A stretch of 64,000 nt of DNA from Acidobacteriota bacterium (GTDB taxonomy: Bacteria > Acidobacteriota > Blastocatellia > RBC074): the NCBI GenBank assembly GCA_016710075.1, contig JADJLO010000025.1, forward strand, positions 30,621 through 94,620, written 5' to 3'. The position numbers and the translations under genes were made by a program. The notes beneath the pieces are model-generated. The model was not told the origin of the DNA. It did not search any database and saw only the letters and a program-made list of their open reading frames with translations. Shown here piece by piece: positions 9,783 to 19,143 of this stretch (its first letter is position 1; every line of letters begins with the position of its first letter).

Positions 9783-10958
9783 TGCCGATGTATCAAGTTT
9801 CAAGAAACCTTAAATCTCACCTTCTTCCGGTTCTGCTTTTTTTGGCTTTTTCTTGCTCAGGGCGCCGGCCAGTAAAGCAAAAGGCCGGCCGCTGTCACTC
9901 CGCCCGAAGAGATCTACGGTGGAATTGAGATTGGAGCTAAGGGAATCAAAGCCCTGGTGTTGCGGATCACGGGTGAGGATGAGGCCTATACTGTAAAAAT
10001 CATCAATGCCGAAATCATCAACACCACTCTGGTTCAGACAAAAGAGGGGAAATTCACAGCAGAAGCAATCAGAGAGACGGGACAGGTTGTTCAAAGATTC
10101 TTTCTCAGAATGCAGCAGGAATTCCGAGTCCCGGTCGGTCATATTCACATTGTTGGAAGCAGCGGACTGATTGGCGATAACCCTCAGGACATCATCGATG
10201 AGGTCAAACGCAAGACGGGCTACAACATGACCTTTCTCGATCTGGACTCCGAAGTTCAGCTCTCGATTGCCGGAACAATCCCCAAGCGATACCGGGTGGG
10301 ACAGACATGGTATGACAACCGCGGGATATCGCTTCTGGTCGACATCGGGAGCGGAAATACTAAAGGCGGCTATCAACTGATGCGGCAGGTAGCGGTCGGA
10401 CGTCCTGAATACGATTTCGTTACCTGGGGTATTCCCAAAGGCACGGTCACCTTCACGAATGACGTCAATAAAGCCGTTGGGGAAACTGCCGATTACCAGG
10501 CTTTTGCCAGAAAATCGCAGGCATTGAGCAGTGAAACTCTTCGATCTATGATCAGGACTGAAGTATCCAGAAAACCCGGCCTCTTCAACAGAAAGAAGAT
10601 ATACCTGTCCGGCGGCATCATCTGGGCGATTGAAACACTTCTGCATCCCGAAGACCGCAGAAGTTTCACGCCCGTAACCACCGACGACATCAGCAATTTC
10701 TATAATCGCGCCATCAGTGATCCGGAAGGACTTCTCAATCCCGACCTTTCAACCATCCGCGATCCGAATGTCAGACAGGAAGCTGAAAGAGAAGTTGAAT
10801 CGGTCCGCAACACTTTCACACCCAAAAATCTGATTGCCGGGGCCGAGTTGATCAAGGCCGCCGCGACTGAGTTAAGCTTCCCGGGCAAAAGACTGATCTT
10901 TGCCCGCTTCGGTCATCTGGCCTGGATACTCAGTTACGTACGGCTACAGGTGGAATAG
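9779..10958 (+). CDS. Lipoprotein with a Ppx/GppA-like (ASKHA fold) domain, frameshifted
   Basis: The ATG at 9779 overlaps the previous stop. The first frame gives a lipoprotein signal peptide with lipobox L-A-F-S-C (Cys near residue 28) and then breaks near 9888. The next frame continues P-P-E-E-I-Y-G-G-I-E-I-G-A-K-G to 10958. The body resembles exopolyphosphatase/Ppx-GppA proteins of the actin-like ATPase fold: an opening G-I-E-I-G phosphate-1-like strand, LVDIGSGNTKGGY near the middle as a phosphate-2-like motif, and YLSGGI as an adenosine-type motif. Whether it hydrolyses polyphosphate or nucleotides is unknown. An outer-envelope lipoprotein of this fold is odd, because ATP is scarce outside the cytoplasm. 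Neighbours suggest a role linked to the cox-like enzyme or its maturation. Confidence 0.6.
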
Positions 10959-10977
10959 CGCAGCAAATCAAAGATCA

Positions 10978-11520
10978 ATGAAAGTCGAAGGCAGTTACAC
11001 AATACATGCTTCCCGCGATCATGCCTGGTTGTTGCTGATCGATCCTGAAGTTATCAGCAAGTGCATTTCCGGCTGCGAATCTCTGGAAGAGAAGGAACCG
11101 GGGATATACAACATCACACTCAAGGCTGGTGTCGGTTCGATAAAGGGAGTTTTTACCGGAACAATCAGGCTCGATAATATCAACGAACCGGAGCATTACC
11201 GCATGATTGTGGATTGCAAGGGATCTCCGGGTTTTATCAGAGGGGAGGGTTCTCTGGACGTTATCGAGAGCGGTGATGGAACAATTGTTAATTACGTCGG
11301 TGATGTCTCAGTGGGTGGAACACTTGCCAGCGTCGGTCAGCGAATGATTCAGGCCACTTCGAAGATGATGGCAGGCAATTTCTTCGCGGCTATCGAGGCG
11401 GAAGCCAAAGCCTGGCAGAAAGCCGAAGAGAATAACGAGCCCTACAAGGCCCCCAAACACGGCTTTTTCCGCAACACCATTCGGCAAATCAAAAATAAAG
11501 TAACTGCTCAGCCCTACTAA
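10978..11520 (+). CDS. CoxG-like SRPBCC-domain protein
   Basis: 180 residues of the CoxG family (START/SRPBCC hydrophobic-pocket fold). The opening MKVEGSYTIHASRDHAW, the D-P-E-V-I-S-K-C-I-S-G-C-E motif and a G-x-G-x-L-x-V strand are typical. In CO-oxidising bacteria CoxG helps anchor the enzyme to the membrane and has been linked to menaquinone binding. Its presence after an S-L-M cluster supports a membrane-coupled hydroxylase. An upstream in-frame ATG (10900) lies inside the previous gene, so 10978 is the sensible start. No strong ribosome site is visible, and the gene may rely on translation of the preceding one, which ends 19 bases earlier. Confidence 0.85.
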   Translation: MKVEGSYTIHASRDHAWLLLIDPEVISKCISGCESLEEKEPGIYNITLKAGVGSIKGVFTGTIRLDNINEPEHYRMIVDCKGSPGFIRGEGSLDVIESGDGTIVNYVGDVSVGGTLASVGQRMIQATSKMMAGNFFAAIEAEAKAWQKAEENNEPYKAPKHGFFRNTIRQIKNKVTAQPY

Positions 11521-11573
11521 TGGGACTTCGTGCCGGAAAGTTCTTACCCAACCAGCCGGATTTCGTAGAAATA

Positions 11574-11750
11574 AAAGTATTTTTCATCGCCAAGAACGCC
11601 AAGAGAGCCAAGAACGCCAAGGATTTATAGCCTGGATTTGGCCTGACCTCTCGATTTCAGCCGGATTTAAAAGTAAATTATCAATCACTCCTTGAATCCT
11701 CTTGGCGTTCTTGGCTCTCTTGGCGTTCTTGGCGTTGAAAAATACCTTTA
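11574..11750. repeat. Long inverted repeat built from GCCAAGAACGCCAAGAGA units
   Basis: Two arms of about 50 bases (11574-11624 and 11695-11749) are near-perfect reverse complements. Each contains GCCAAGAACGCCAAGAGA followed by a second G-C-C-A-A-G unit. They enclose about 70 unrelated bases in the gap between two convergent genes. The RNA would fold into a very stable hairpin and may end transcription from both sides. A small non-autonomous mobile element is also possible. No other copy is visible here. Confidence 0.8.
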
Positions 11751-11824
11751 TTCCCACTTAATCCATCAAATACTAAAGATCTGTTACAAATAAAAGCAAG
11801 AGGTCACTACTTCCCTTTCATCCA

Positions 11825-13042
11825 TCAGAGTGCGGCTTTTATCTTCTCTCTGACACCAATGAGGGCGTTCTCGATCTCGCTGATATTGGAGCCTCCACCC
11901 TGCGCAAAATCCGGCCTGCCGCCACCCCGGCCACCGAGCAGTTCGCTGGCAAACTTAACCATTGAGTTCATGTCAAGATTGAGTCCTTCGGACCTTGCGA
12001 AGACAAGGCGCACGGCGTCAGCTTCTCTGGAAGCCAGGATTGCGATGGCTTTCGATTGTTCGGTAATCCTGTGAGCCAGCAGTTTCAACGAATCCAGATC
12101 TCTGTCGTCAAATACGGCTTGCACATATCTTGAATCCTTGATCAGTTCGGCGACATCGATCATTTTTTGCGCTTCAGCTTCGGAAGTGATGTTGACCAGT
12201 TCCCGAATTCGCCTGGCGGCCTGTTTATTCTCATCGATGATCCTGTCGATTGAGGCTCCCGCTTCTTCCCGTCCAACACTGAGTTTCTCGGAAATTGATG
12301 CTGAAATACGGTTGGCGATCCTGTAATCGCCCAGCGCTCTTACCCCGCAAACGAAATGGACTCTGGTCATTCGCTTGGCGCGCTCCCACGACCTCACAGC
12401 AATGAGTCCCACCTCTCCGGTCTGTCCGGCATGAGTCCCGCCGCACGGAGACCAGTCATAGTCGTCAATTTCCACAACCCTGACACAGTCTGATATAAAA
12501 CTCTCTTTCCGGAGCGGCAAGGTGGAAGCCTCGTCCGGTGTCACCTCGTGAATTCTGATCTGCCTGTTATCGAATACGATGGTGTTGGCAAGCTCCTCAG
12601 CACGATCGATTGACTCTGAAATCTGCGAGGGATGCGCCTCCAGGGTCAGATCGATCTCCGTCGAACGATCCGTTATCCTGAAACCCTTCGTCTCGGCTCC
12701 AAACAATCTAAAGAACGCCTGCGAAAGAATGTGTTGCCCCGTATGCTGCTGCAGCATCTCACGTCTTCTATTCCAATCAATGCGGCATTCAATATTTTCC
12801 CCGATCGAAAAACCATGCCCGGCTCTGACCCAGTGAACGATCCGTTCACCATCGAGAGTATCGACATCCTCTACTTCCGCAGATCCAATTACTCCCAGAT
12901 CGCAGGGCTGTCCTCCTCCAGTCGGATAGAATGCAGTCTGATCAAGCACCAATCCGGACTTTTCACCATGATCGATTACCTCAGCGATTTTTGCTGAAAA
13001 TTCAATCAGGTGCGAATCGTACCAGTACAGCTTTCGAGTCAT
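11825..13042 (-). CDS. Alanyl-tRNA editing protein AlaX (long form with DHHA1 domain)
   Basis: This 405-residue trans-editing protein deacylates mischarged Ser- or Gly-tRNA(Ala). The N-terminal part is the AlaRS-like beta-barrel ending in G-G-G-Q-P. The editing site shows HTGQH near residue 100 and CGGTHAGQTGE near residue 205; these supply the zinc ligands His, His, Cys and His. The C-terminal DHHA1 domain ends with the Gly-rich GGRGGGRPDFAQGGG motif, as in the C-Ala domain of AlaRS, so this is the AlaX-L type. No catalytic aminoacylation domain is present. The start at 13042 gives M-T-R-K-L-Y-W and matches the family. Confidence 0.9.
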   Translation of the reverse strand: MTRKLYWYDSHLIEFSAKIAEVIDHGEKSGLVLDQTAFYPTGGGQPCDLGVIGSAEVEDVDTLDGERIVHWVRAGHGFSIGENIECRIDWNRRREMLQQHTGQHILSQAFFRLFGAETKGFRITDRSTEIDLTLEAHPSQISESIDRAEELANTIVFDNRQIRIHEVTPDEASTLPLRKESFISDCVRVVEIDDYDWSPCGGTHAGQTGEVGLIAVRSWERAKRMTRVHFVCGVRALGDYRIANRISASISEKLSVGREEAGASIDRIIDENKQAARRIRELVNITSEAEAQKMIDVAELIKDSRYVQAVFDDRDLDSLKLLAHRITEQSKAIAILASREADAVRLVFARSEGLNLDMNSMVKFASELLGGRGGGRPDFAQGGGSNISEIENALIGVREKIKAAL

Positions 13043-13199
13043 ATGCAGTTTTTGTATCCCTTTTGCCTTTATCTATTGATGTTTTATTGGAATTTGATTT
13101 TATTCCCTGCCGCCATTAGGTTCCACTTGTTTCACGATGATTTGTGCTTAATAATCAAGTTTTGGCATTGTAATCGAATTCATAATAAGCATCACTGAT

Positions 13200-14606
13200 A
13201 TGGCGAAAAAAGGAAACATACTGGTTGTCGACGACGAGGAAATAATGCGCGATGTGCTGGAGAGCATTCTCTCTCAGGACGGCTATCGTGTCGATCTGGC
13301 GAAAACCGGTGAGGAAGGGATCTCAAAGCTGAGCGAGCGCGCATATGATGCGACCTTGCTGGATGTATCGATGCCCGGCATCGGAGGCCTGCGAACCCTC
13401 GAGGAGATTCTCAAACTCGATCGAGAAGCCGTAGTCATCATGATTACGGCTTTTGCGACTTTCGATACGGCGATTGCCGCCTGGCAGCTTGGGGCTTTCA
13501 ATTGCGTGAGAAAGCCATTTGAGAATGAGCAAATCCTGAAGACAGTTTCAGCCGGCATTGCGCGAAGGCGCGGCGATGAAGAGCGAAGGGTGCTCAGGCG
13601 GACACTGAAGACCTCGGCCGATCGCAGCCAGATAGTGGGCAACTCTGCCGCCATGCGCGAGGTTTACGATCTGATCGAGCAGGTGGCTCCGGCCCGGACT
13701 ACGGTTCTCATTACCGGCGAGTCCGGAACCGGCAAAGAGGTCGTGTCGCGCGCCATACATTTTTCCAGCCCTCGCGCTCAATCGGGGCAGTTCGTCGCAG
13801 TCAATTGCAGCAACATTCCCTCTGAATTGCTTGAGTCGGAATTATTCGGACATACACGGGGAGCCTTCACCGGAGCTGTGGCAGCCAAGAAGGGTCTGTT
13901 TGAAGTCGCTGACGGTGGGTCAATATTTCTTGACGAAATCAGCACTATCCCCCCCGAAACTCAGGCTAGGCTGCTGAGGGTCATTCAGGAGCGCGAATTC
14001 ACGCCGCTGGGCGACACGCAACCTCACAGAGTCGATGTCCGAATCATTGCCGCAACCAATACAGATCTTCAACGTGCCGTAAAATCAGGCGATTTCCGTG
14101 AAGATCTCTTTTACCGGCTCAATGTCATCAACATCCACCTTCCGCCCCTGAGAAACCGCCGGGAAGATATTCTGCCTCTCGCCCAGCATTTCATCAGAAA
14201 GTATAACCTTGAAAACGAAAGGACCATGTCGGACCAACTCGCACCGGCGGTTCTGAGCACGCTCGAAAATTATCCGTGGCCCGGAAATGTGCGCGAGCTG
14301 GAAACCGCGATAGAAAGAGCCGTGATCGTTGCCAGGGGAAATGAGATCGATCTTGAATGCCTTCGTGAAGAGATACTCAGACCCGATAGCCGGGACGGAG
14401 ACTCAATGGGCACGGAAGAATCCCTTGCTTCAATTGATATCACACGGGGAATCTCTTTTTATGACGAGGTATCCAGATTTGAGATCGAATTGATCCGCAG
14501 AGCGCTCGAAATTACCGGCGGCCATCAGAGCAAGGCCGCCAAGCTTCTGGGCATGAACAATACGACGCTTAACAGCAAGATCAAGGTTTACAACATCAAA
14601 GTCTGA
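13200..14606 (+). CDS. NtrC/AtoC-type sigma-54-dependent response regulator
   Basis: A complete 468-residue regulator. The receiver domain (1-120) has acidic residues D11 and D12, phosphoacceptor D55, a conserved Thr in M-I-T-A-F and the switch Lys in R-K-P-F. The central AAA+ domain has Walker A GESGTGKE near residue 173, GAFTGA near 221 for contact with sigma-54, and Walker B S-I-F-L-D-E. The C-terminal Fis-type helix-turn-helix reads G-G-H-Q-S-K-A-A-K-L-L-G. No cognate histidine kinase lies next to it, so its signal is unknown. It is expected to activate sigma-54 promoters on phosphorylation. It ends one base from the convergent gene. Confidence 0.95.
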   Translation: MAKKGNILVVDDEEIMRDVLESILSQDGYRVDLAKTGEEGISKLSERAYDATLLDVSMPGIGGLRTLEEILKLDREAVVIMITAFATFDTAIAAWQLGAFNCVRKPFENEQILKTVSAGIARRRGDEERRVLRRTLKTSADRSQIVGNSAAMREVYDLIEQVAPARTTVLITGESGTGKEVVSRAIHFSSPRAQSGQFVAVNCSNIPSELLESELFGHTRGAFTGAVAAKKGLFEVADGGSIFLDEISTIPPETQARLLRVIQEREFTPLGDTQPHRVDVRIIAATNTDLQRAVKSGDFREDLFYRLNVINIHLPPLRNRREDILPLAQHFIRKYNLENERTMSDQLAPAVLSTLENYPWPGNVRELETAIERAVIVARGNEIDLECLREEILRPDSRDGDSMGTEESLASIDITRGISFYDEVSRFEIELIRRALEITGGHQSKAAKLLGMNNTTLNSKIKVYNIKV

Positions 14607-14607
14607 G

Positions 14608-15799
14608 TCAGGGAACTGCAGGGAGTGGCCCGGGGATTGAGCGATTGAGCCTGATGTTTGATCTGCTCACGGCCCACGGCATCCTCGCCCTGCCTCTGAA
14701 AACCGTCCGCCTCAGAACCTCAAACGCGCCGGAATCCTTCAATCCCCTGTAATACCAGACAACCACACCCGGCAGCTTTTTCTCTCTTCCCGCCTCTATC
14801 ATCTTAACCAGCTCTTCTGGATTGGAGTTGGTAATATCAATGCCCGGAACAAAAGTCTCTATCGAAGGCACTGCCGCAATCTGCCGGTTGAGTTCATCCA
14901 GATAAGTCGCGATGTCTTTCCTGTATATCTGAGGCACTGTGAAATCGAGCGCACCATCTCGCATCCAGCCCGGGTAATCCTGCGCAAAGTTGACATATGC
15001 GTATGGGTAAACACCCGGTGCATTCGAAACCAGTAAAGCCCTGTTAACCGCTTTCAATCGATTGTAGAGGGTTTTGACGAATAGATTGATCTTATCCGCG
15101 CGCCACCTGACCCATTCTGAATTTGCGGGATCCGTAGGCGGCCCCGAGCCGTTGTGCTCGCGCTGGTAGAGGTTGATGGTATAGTCGTCATAACCGCAAT
15201 CAAGCTGGGGATAGCGCGAGCGGTCGAACTGGATTCCAATGGTTTCGTAATTCCGCCCAAGCTCCTCCATCAGGGAAATGACGAAAGACTGAACATCCGG
15301 ATGAGTATGAATCATCCAGTAAAAATAGCCTCCGGGCGCCGTGAATCTGGTCTCACCCTGTCTGGTTTTGGCGATCCAATCAGGATGTACATCAAAGATC
15401 GGCCCGCGACCTCCCTGCCCCGGAAAATATCCGCTGTACCCTCCTATGAAACCGTATTCCACCCACGGCATTACTGCCAGTCCGAATGGCACTGGCCTCT
15501 TCAATGACCTCTTTGAGGACATCCCTCCCGGCATACCCCGGATCTGTCAGCATCCCTGTCTCTTTTTCAAATACCCTGCTCTGCCATAATGGATAACCAC
15601 GCGACCAGACATTGACCAGCACAAGGTTGAAATTGGACTCCGAGAGCTGCCGCATCGTCACTCTGATTTCTTCTCTTGAAACCAGTGAGCTGCGATCAAT
15701 CCACACGCCTCGAACCTCAGCAGGATCCGCAAGCGCACAGCCTGACAAGAAGAGGAGCGCAACGATAAGCCTGCTGCAAAATGCCGGATAAGTGCTCAT
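14608..15799 (-). CDS. Lipoprotein glycoside-hydrolase-like (GHL10/DUF187 family), frameshifted
   Basis: The N-terminal frame gives a signal peptide with lipobox L-S-G-C (Cys near residue 21), followed by E-V-R-G-V-W-I-D, the typical opening of the GHL10 TIM-barrel family. The frame breaks near 15497, between E-V-I-E-E-A and G-L-A-V-M-P-W, probably by one extra base. The rest reads M-P-W-V-E-Y-G-F, then I-G-I-Q-F-D-R-S-R-Y-P and P-Q-I-Y-R-K-D, as expected for the barrel. Family members are thought to act on cell-wall or other polysaccharides; the substrate here is unknown. It starts 14 bases after the glutaminyl cyclase gene and is probably co-transcribed with it. Confidence 0.8.
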
Positions 15800-15813
15800 A
15801 TGATTCGCATGAG

Positions 15814-16662
15814 TTAACGACTGATGTTTGTTCTTCTCAATTTCAGCTTGATCTCGAAAAGTTTAGGCCAGAGCTTGCCGGTGACGAACAGCCGATCATT
15901 GACCTCATCATAAGCGATCCCGTTCAGCACATCCACCGGGCGGATTTTATCTTCAGCGGAAAGCAGGCCATTCAAGTAAATCCAGCCGGTCAGACGCCCG
16001 CTTCTAGGGTCGATCCTTGCTATTCTTTCAGTCTGCCAGATGTTGGCGAATATCTGGCCTTTGACATACTCAAGCTCATTGATGTTGGCTATCGGGCGCG
16101 ATTCATCATTGACGGCGAGCACTCGTCTTACTTCAAAGGTCTGGGGATCCAGATAGCTGATCAGATTGGTTCCATTGCTCATGATCAGTGATTGCCCGTC
16201 GTTGGTCAGACCCCAACCTTCACCAATATAGTTGAAGCTTTTTACCATCTGCAGGCTCCCCGGATCGTATACGAATCCGATCTGAGTCTGCCAGGTGAGC
16301 TGAAACAACTGCCCTCCAAACATCGCAAGCCCCTCGGCAAAATATTGCGCCGGCACATCAATCCGGCTAAGCACCCGGCCGGTCTGTATCTCAACCTTCC
16401 GCAGGGATGATTGCCCGTTAAGCCCCGTGCTCTCATACAGAACACCATCGTGATAAAGCAGCCCCTGGGTAAAAGCAGACGGATCGTGCGGGTAAATGTT
16501 GATGATGTCGTATGAATATTTATCGACTCTCGGGGGTGCGCTCGCATCGATCTGTTGCTGATCCTGATCAGAAACAAGGGGACCCGCTCCAGCCTGTCTG
16601 TTATGACACCCTAAAGACAGGGTAAACATCAAACAGATGGAACTCAGTTTAATAAAACTCAT
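15814..16662 (-). CDS. Glutaminyl-peptide cyclotransferase (plant/bacterial beta-propeller type), lipoprotein
   Basis: 282 residues. A lipoprotein signal (lipobox L-S-L-G-C) is followed by the five-bladed propeller of bacterial and plant glutaminyl cyclases. Recognisable segments are F-T-Q-G-L-L-Y, L-Y-E-S-T-G, F-A-E-G-L, Q-L-T-W-Q-T, G-E-G-W-G-L-T, N-E-L-E-Y-V and N-I-W-Q-T-E-R-I. The enzyme converts N-terminal Gln of exported peptides or proteins into pyroglutamate. All family motifs are present, so it is likely active. It lies upstream of the glycosidase-like lipoprotein gene. Confidence 0.9.
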   Translation of the reverse strand: MSFIKLSSICLMFTLSLGCHNRQAGAGPLVSDQDQQQIDASAPPRVDKYSYDIINIYPHDPSAFTQGLLYHDGVLYESTGLNGQSSLRKVEIQTGRVLSRIDVPAQYFAEGLAMFGGQLFQLTWQTQIGFVYDPGSLQMVKSFNYIGEGWGLTNDGQSLIMSNGTNLISYLDPQTFEVRRVLAVNDESRPIANINELEYVKGQIFANIWQTERIARIDPRSGRLTGWIYLNGLLSAEDKIRPVDVLNGIAYDEVNDRLFVTGKLWPKLFEIKLKLRRTNISR

Positions 16663-16812
16663 AGGATAGTCCTCTTATTCTTGAATAATGGTTGTAGCGG
16701 CATCTGTCTTGAGTGCTTGCGTCGGCTAAACAACCAGGAGTAGATGTGCTAAAATCTCGCTGCTTTGACAGATTAAGCTGACCATTTATCACAAATTATG
16801 ACAGGGGAAATA

Positions 16813-17163
16813 ATGTCATCAATCAATTGCATCTTCTGCAGAATTGTTTCCGGAGAGATACAGGCATCCATAATCTACGAAGACGAACTTGCGATCGCAT
16901 TTCGTGATATCAATCCGCAGGCTCCGAAACACATTCTCATCATACCCAGAAATCACGTCGACTCAATGAACAAGATGAGCGCAGAAGACAAGGATCTTGT
17001 CGGCCACCTTTTAATAGCCGCTTCCAGCATTGCCTCACAGGAAGGGATCGCAGAAACAGGTTACCGGACGATCATCAATACCGGCGAAGATGGAGGTCAG
17101 ACCGTCTGGCATCTGCATGTTCATCTCCTTGGAGGTCGCTCGCTGGGATGGCCTCCCGGCTGA
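16813..17163 (+). CDS. HIT-family nucleotide phosphohydrolase (HinT-like)
   Basis: About 116 residues: the complete HIT fold beginning C-I-F-C-R-I-V-S-G-E and ending with the histidine triad H-L-H-V-H-L-L-G-G-R. HinT proteins hydrolyse adenosine phosphoramidates and related mononucleotides in the cytoplasm. An earlier ATG at 16798 exists, but AGGGGA at 16803-16808 lies five bases before the ATG at 16813, and the protein from there begins M-S-S-I-N-C-I-F-C as in relatives. The later start is preferred. The next gene is convergent. Confidence 0.93.
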   Translation: MSSINCIFCRIVSGEIQASIIYEDELAIAFRDINPQAPKHILIIPRNHVDSMNKMSAEDKDLVGHLLIAASSIASQEGIAETGYRTIINTGEDGGQTVWHLHVHLLGGRSLGWPPG

Positions 17164-17191
17164 TTTCACAAAAAAACAAGTGGATAGATCA

Positions 17192-18982
17192 TCAAAACGG
17201 CCTGGCTGCCCGCCCAATCTTGAGGAATATTCTGCCAAGGGATCTGAAGCGTGAGACCGGCTGTGAATTCAAGGTCAGATCAGGAAGAGTTATGTCTTCA
17301 TCGGCATGCTTTTCACGCAACCATCTTTGAAACAGTCTTCTCACCTCTCGTGTGTCCTCTGCCGAAGCAAGGAAGGCGTACCGCAGATGCTCCGGTCTGG
17401 CAATCTGTTTTCTGTGCGTGGAATAGTAATATCTCAGTGAGTTGAAGAATTTCTCGTCACCGAATTTTTCCCTTAATTCAACCAACAGCAAAGCCCCCTT
17501 GGTTTGAACAATTGCCGAGTACTGCAGCGAATTTTTAAAATCCCTGGTTGGCTTATCTGCTTCCAAATCGGCTCCGCCGAGCATCTTGAAAGCCTGATAG
17601 GTTCCCCTCAACTGCTGATCAATGATGAGCTCGCCTAGTTTTTTGCCGTACGCGGCTTCGTGATAATAGGCTGCCGAAAATGTAGCCAGCGACTCATCGA
17701 GATAAGGCCATTTTTCGGAATCGCTACCGACCTCGCATCCCCACCATTGATGAGCAACGCCATGAGCCAGGGTGAATTCAAAAGATGCTTTGATGACGTC
17801 TGACTGCTCCTGAAGCACAGCCGGAAGCCGCGAGGATTGTGGCCTGTCAAAATCAATGTAATAGGCCTGAGCCAGTGCCACCAATGACGGAAACTCAACG
17901 GCACTGAAACCAGCCGGCAGCGGCATCTCGACAACCTGAAAAAAAGGATAAGGATATGGACCGAACGCTTTCTGATAACAGACAAGAGAGCCGACCGCCA
18001 CGTTAAGAGCGCGCTTCCCCAGAACTTCATCCCCTTCCCTGAAATAAGAGATAACTCGTTGTTCACCTATTTTCTCTTCGAGAGATTTCAATTTCTCGGC
18101 AAGAATAACGGCAAAGCCACGGAGATCGGTTCCTTTAAAAACGCGTTTAAGCCTGCCTTCAATTTTCCGGTCATCTTGTGACAGGCTGGAGGGTTGCAAT
18201 TGCGCTGACCCGATCACCGTTAGATTGTCGCCGGCAGTGACGCTGACTTCATAATCGGCAACTTCGCTAAAGACAATTCCACTGACACCGACAGCCGGGA
18301 CCTGGTCTGAAAGCTGGGTTTCGGGAGCCGCCAGGACAGGATAAAAATACCCGAGCAGGACAGATTCCTCGGCGGCAAAGAAGATGTCTCTTGTATCTCT
18401 CGACTGCTTGTCCTCGCTCATGGCGTCATTTAATTCCTGTAGAAAATGAGCCAGCAGGCTGGCTTCCTCTCGCTGAAGACGCGGGACATTGCCTGAAAAG
18501 CCGAGTGTCAATTCTATGGTTTTTCCTGGCGAAAGCTTTACCGGCAACTCTACCCTGATTGACGAATACCGGGTTTTAAAGCTGAATTTCAGGTCATGTG
18601 AATCGGCCGATACTTTATTGATATTAATCAGCGGTGGGTCATTCTCGCCGACACCCAGGTTCGGATAGATATTGAAGTTCAGGCTGTCGATATCCTGGCG
18701 TCCAGTGTTGGTGAACCTGACCAGCTCCAACCCTTCATATGAGGCATTCGCATAATCCACGTCAAGCGAGATTTTGTATTGAATCCGCGATGATGTCGTC
18801 CCAGGTTTAATTGCCTGCGCCTGACAGTCGAGATGAAATGTTCCAATGACACAGATGCAAATGATTGCCGGCAAAAACCGGTTCAAACAGATCCACCCCC
18901 GCTTTTGGTCATTCATCCTCACATCGGGATTGTAATTCAAACAGAACCAATCCAGGAAACGATTACAGATAAGATTCTGCAT
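17192..18982 (-). CDS. Secreted M1-aminopeptidase-like protein with HGVAH in place of HExxH
   Basis: 596 residues with an N-terminal hydrophobic segment, an M1-like N-terminal beta domain and a gluzincin domain. In place of HExxH the sequence reads HGVAH at 407-411, followed by Q-W-W-G and then exactly 18 residues to the third ligand Glu430 (L-D-E-S-L-A-T-F). Zinc ligands are therefore kept while the catalytic Glu is Gly. Changing a Glu codon to GGC needs two substitutions, so one read error is unlikely. It may bind zinc and peptides without cleaving them. A later Met at residue 23 (start 18916) is an alternative; neither start has a clear ribosome site. Confidence 0.75.
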   Translation of the reverse strand: MQNLICNRFLDWFCLNYNPDVRMNDQKRGWICLNRFLPAIICICVIGTFHLDCQAQAIKPGTTSSRIQYKISLDVDYANASYEGLELVRFTNTGRQDIDSLNFNIYPNLGVGENDPPLININKVSADSHDLKFSFKTRYSSIRVELPVKLSPGKTIELTLGFSGNVPRLQREEASLLAHFLQELNDAMSEDKQSRDTRDIFFAAEESVLLGYFYPVLAAPETQLSDQVPAVGVSGIVFSEVADYEVSVTAGDNLTVIGSAQLQPSSLSQDDRKIEGRLKRVFKGTDLRGFAVILAEKLKSLEEKIGEQRVISYFREGDEVLGKRALNVAVGSLVCYQKAFGPYPYPFFQVVEMPLPAGFSAVEFPSLVALAQAYYIDFDRPQSSRLPAVLQEQSDVIKASFEFTLAHGVAHQWWGCEVGSDSEKWPYLDESLATFSAAYYHEAAYGKKLGELIIDQQLRGTYQAFKMLGGADLEADKPTRDFKNSLQYSAIVQTKGALLLVELREKFGDEKFFNSLRYYYSTHRKQIARPEHLRYAFLASAEDTREVRRLFQRWLREKHADEDITLPDLTLNSQPVSRFRSLGRIFLKIGRAARPF

Positions 18983-19143
18983 GGTTGAATTCAGATTCTT
19001 TTATGACTTTTGAATCCAATTGGTGAAAACCGTTCGAGATGCCGTCTTGACGTCTAACTCACGCAAATTTAGACTTCGGAAGTGAAAAGTTCTGTTTTTG
19101 GAAGTAATTCGATCTGAATAACAAGACAACATAGGAGAGGTAA
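18983..19143. promoter_or_regulatory. Divergent promoter region, M1-like gene and doxX
   Basis: 160 bases between divergent genes, which must carry promoters in both directions. GAGAGG lies just before the doxX ATG. No convincing operator is visible. Confidence 0.4.

Noticed and set aside
9810..10646. Minus-strand frame of 278 residues
   Set aside because: It opposes the Ppx-like lipoprotein, whose motifs are clear. The minus-strand protein has no domain.
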